Origin: Datisca glomerata
Lineage: Eukaryota > Streptophyta > Magnoliopsida > Cucurbitales > Datiscaceae
Assembly: GCA_003255025.1 (NCBI GenBank)
Contig: QANY01008042.1
Location: 3,150,077 to 3,214,076 of the forward strand
Length of the DNA stretch: 64,000 nucleotides
Direction of reading: 5' to 3'
The notes under the pieces were generated by a model, which was not told where the DNA came from, made no database searches, and saw only the letters and a list, made by a program, of their open reading frames with translations. A program made the translations under genes and the position numbers. Below, piece by piece: positions 63,130-64,000 of the stretch (positions are counted from its first letter, which is position 1; every line of letters begins with the position of its first letter).

Positions 63130-63826
63130 AGAAGTAGCATTTTACACCTATAATCTAACATGGTTTAGAAAAATAGTCTCCCCACCTTATCAATGGCTTA
63201 AGTCAGATGTAAGCAATTATTTATAATTTTTTTAATATAGTGTTTTGAATAAATATAAATATATTATGTAATCTTTATTACATTGCAGCATATCGATGCA
63301 TACTTAGAACTCATTTGGAGAGATTTATAGGATTACAACCCTCACATCAGAGTCTCTGTTGGTGATTTGGTTCTATAGGTAAGTAAGATGTTTTTTAACT
63401 TCATGTGGTCTACACGATGCCTTCATAAGCATCATGTACACTTGATGAAGTGTACATGATGCCTTCATGGGCATCATGTATACTTCATGAAGGCGTCGTG
63501 TAGATTTCATGAAGTAAACATGATGCCTTCATGGGTATCGTGTATACTTCATGATGATTTTCTATTATTTTACAATGTTTCATGTGACATTACAGGGAAA
63601 CTTGTCCGGCCGAGTGGAAAAGTTTGAGCAGGATCTCGTAGGGAAACCTCTATGGTTCTCTGTCCTTGACTTGCAGATGAATTTTGGAAGGGACTGGGAA
63701 ATGTCTGATAAGGTATGTCTTGTAAAAAAGGCTAGTAAACATATTGTTTTACTTATAAAGGCCAATAAAAAACATAAAACGATGGGGTATAGACCCCCTG
63801 TCATTTTTGTGACCAAAGCACGATAG
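63130..63826 (+). pseudogene. Ulp1-like exons on the plus strand
   Basis: Three exon-like blocks with consensus splice sites. The first, about 63130-63208, reads ..TWFRKIVSPPYQWLKSD and ends at a GTAAGC donor. The second, 63291-63378 after TTGCAG, reads HIDAYLELIW, DYNPHIRVSVGDLVL and ends at GTAAGT. The third, from about 63593, reads GRVEKFEQDLVGKPLWF, then DKVCL..KHIVLLIKA. W...L..P..WL.(D)HID.YL matches the entry to the Ulp1 peptidase domain, and KHIVLL resembles the degraded catalytic HW.L motif. Two in-frame TAGs replace likely CAG codons. The strand is opposite to the other Ulp1-like part, so this is either a different element or an inversion. Confidence 0.45.
63405..63555. repeat. Palindromic tandem repeat, array C
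   Basis: Units contain TACATGATGCC TTCATG GGCATCATGTA; the copy at 63453-63480 is a perfect 11-bp stem with a 6-base loop. Variants precede and follow it, joined by TACTTCATGAAG, itself partly palindromic. It falls in the predicted intron of the plus-strand Ulp1-like fragment. Confidence 0.85.
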
Positions 63827-64000
63827 GGTCTCGATACCTCGTCGTTCTTTGAGACCTACATATATCATAACCTTATAATTTTTATTTCATCTTCTTTCCC
63901 CTGCCCCATACGCGGCTGCCCCACCATTCTTGTCTCCTTACGTCACAGGATTGCTTTGCTTCCACCGTCATTTTCATCATCCCCAACCCGTCATTTTCAT
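63827..64000. other. Right edge of window
   Basis: No recognised feature in the last 174 bases. The sequence becomes C/T-rich toward the end, with CCGTCATTTTCATCATCCCC and a repeat of CGTCATTTTCAT. Confidence 0.4.

Overview
This window looks like a repeat-rich, AT-rich stretch of a flowering-plant (probably eudicot) nuclear genome. The evidence is spliced genes with GT..AG introns, one plant cell-wall gene, Ty1/copia and Ty3/gypsy (Tat-type) retrotransposons, Mutator-like (MULE) and CACTA DNA transposons and a LINE fragment. There are no operons or bacterial signals. Only two genes read as intact: a xyloglucan endotransglucosylase/hydrolase (XTH, three exons, 22318-23394) and a small two-exon GRF-zinc-finger/membrane protein gene (17275-17731, minus strand) carried inside a MULE. 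Almost everything else is decayed mobile DNA in nests.
Layout. 1-2006: unrecognised DNA with degenerate tandem repeats. 2016-18249: a MULE with ~200-bp terminal inverted repeats and an exact 9-bp target duplication. It holds a transposase relic that has lost its catalytic core (+) and, convergently, the GRF gene (-). It is split by a Ty1/copia element (4184-16595, minus strand), whose 5' LTR is itself split by a probable solo LTR (13103-15744). 18260-22130: gene-free DNA with a 23-bp tandem repeat. 22130-23470: the XTH gene with its promoter and polyadenylation signal.
About 24360-44265: a truncated Tat-lineage Ty3/gypsy element (gypsy-1, minus strand) carrying an antisense ORF with a Transposase_28-like domain. 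A 3.7-kb CACTA element with a TAC duplication (25564-29299) sits in that ORF, and a second Tat element (gypsy-2, about 30799-40714) is inserted just after it. Both Tat elements carry unrelated tandem repeats at the same place, between the antisense ORF and the integrase end of pol. 44310-48716: a rearranged Ty1/copia remnant, including an inverted partial copy of its own reverse transcriptase. 48717 to about 53697: a second MULE remnant with an N-terminal transposase fragment and a probable multi-exon antisense gene. 53700-55930: gene-free DNA with a Z-DNA-type repeat. 55930-56225: 5' end of an L1-type LINE, cut by a third Ty1/copia element (56226 to about 61400) with one LTR and a perfect initiator-Met primer site. 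61486-63830: a third MULE remnant (transposase SWIM/zinc-knuckle C-terminus) with Ulp1/C48-protease-like exons on both strands and palindromic tandem repeats between them.
How it fits together: the XTH gene is the host-function island. The rest records repeated cycles of insertion and decay. The convergent second genes of the MULEs (GRF protein, Ulp1-like protein), the antisense ORFs and tandem repeats of the Tat elements, and the palindromic arrays around the Ulp1 exons are the most interesting parts. No wholly new system is proved by the sequence alone.
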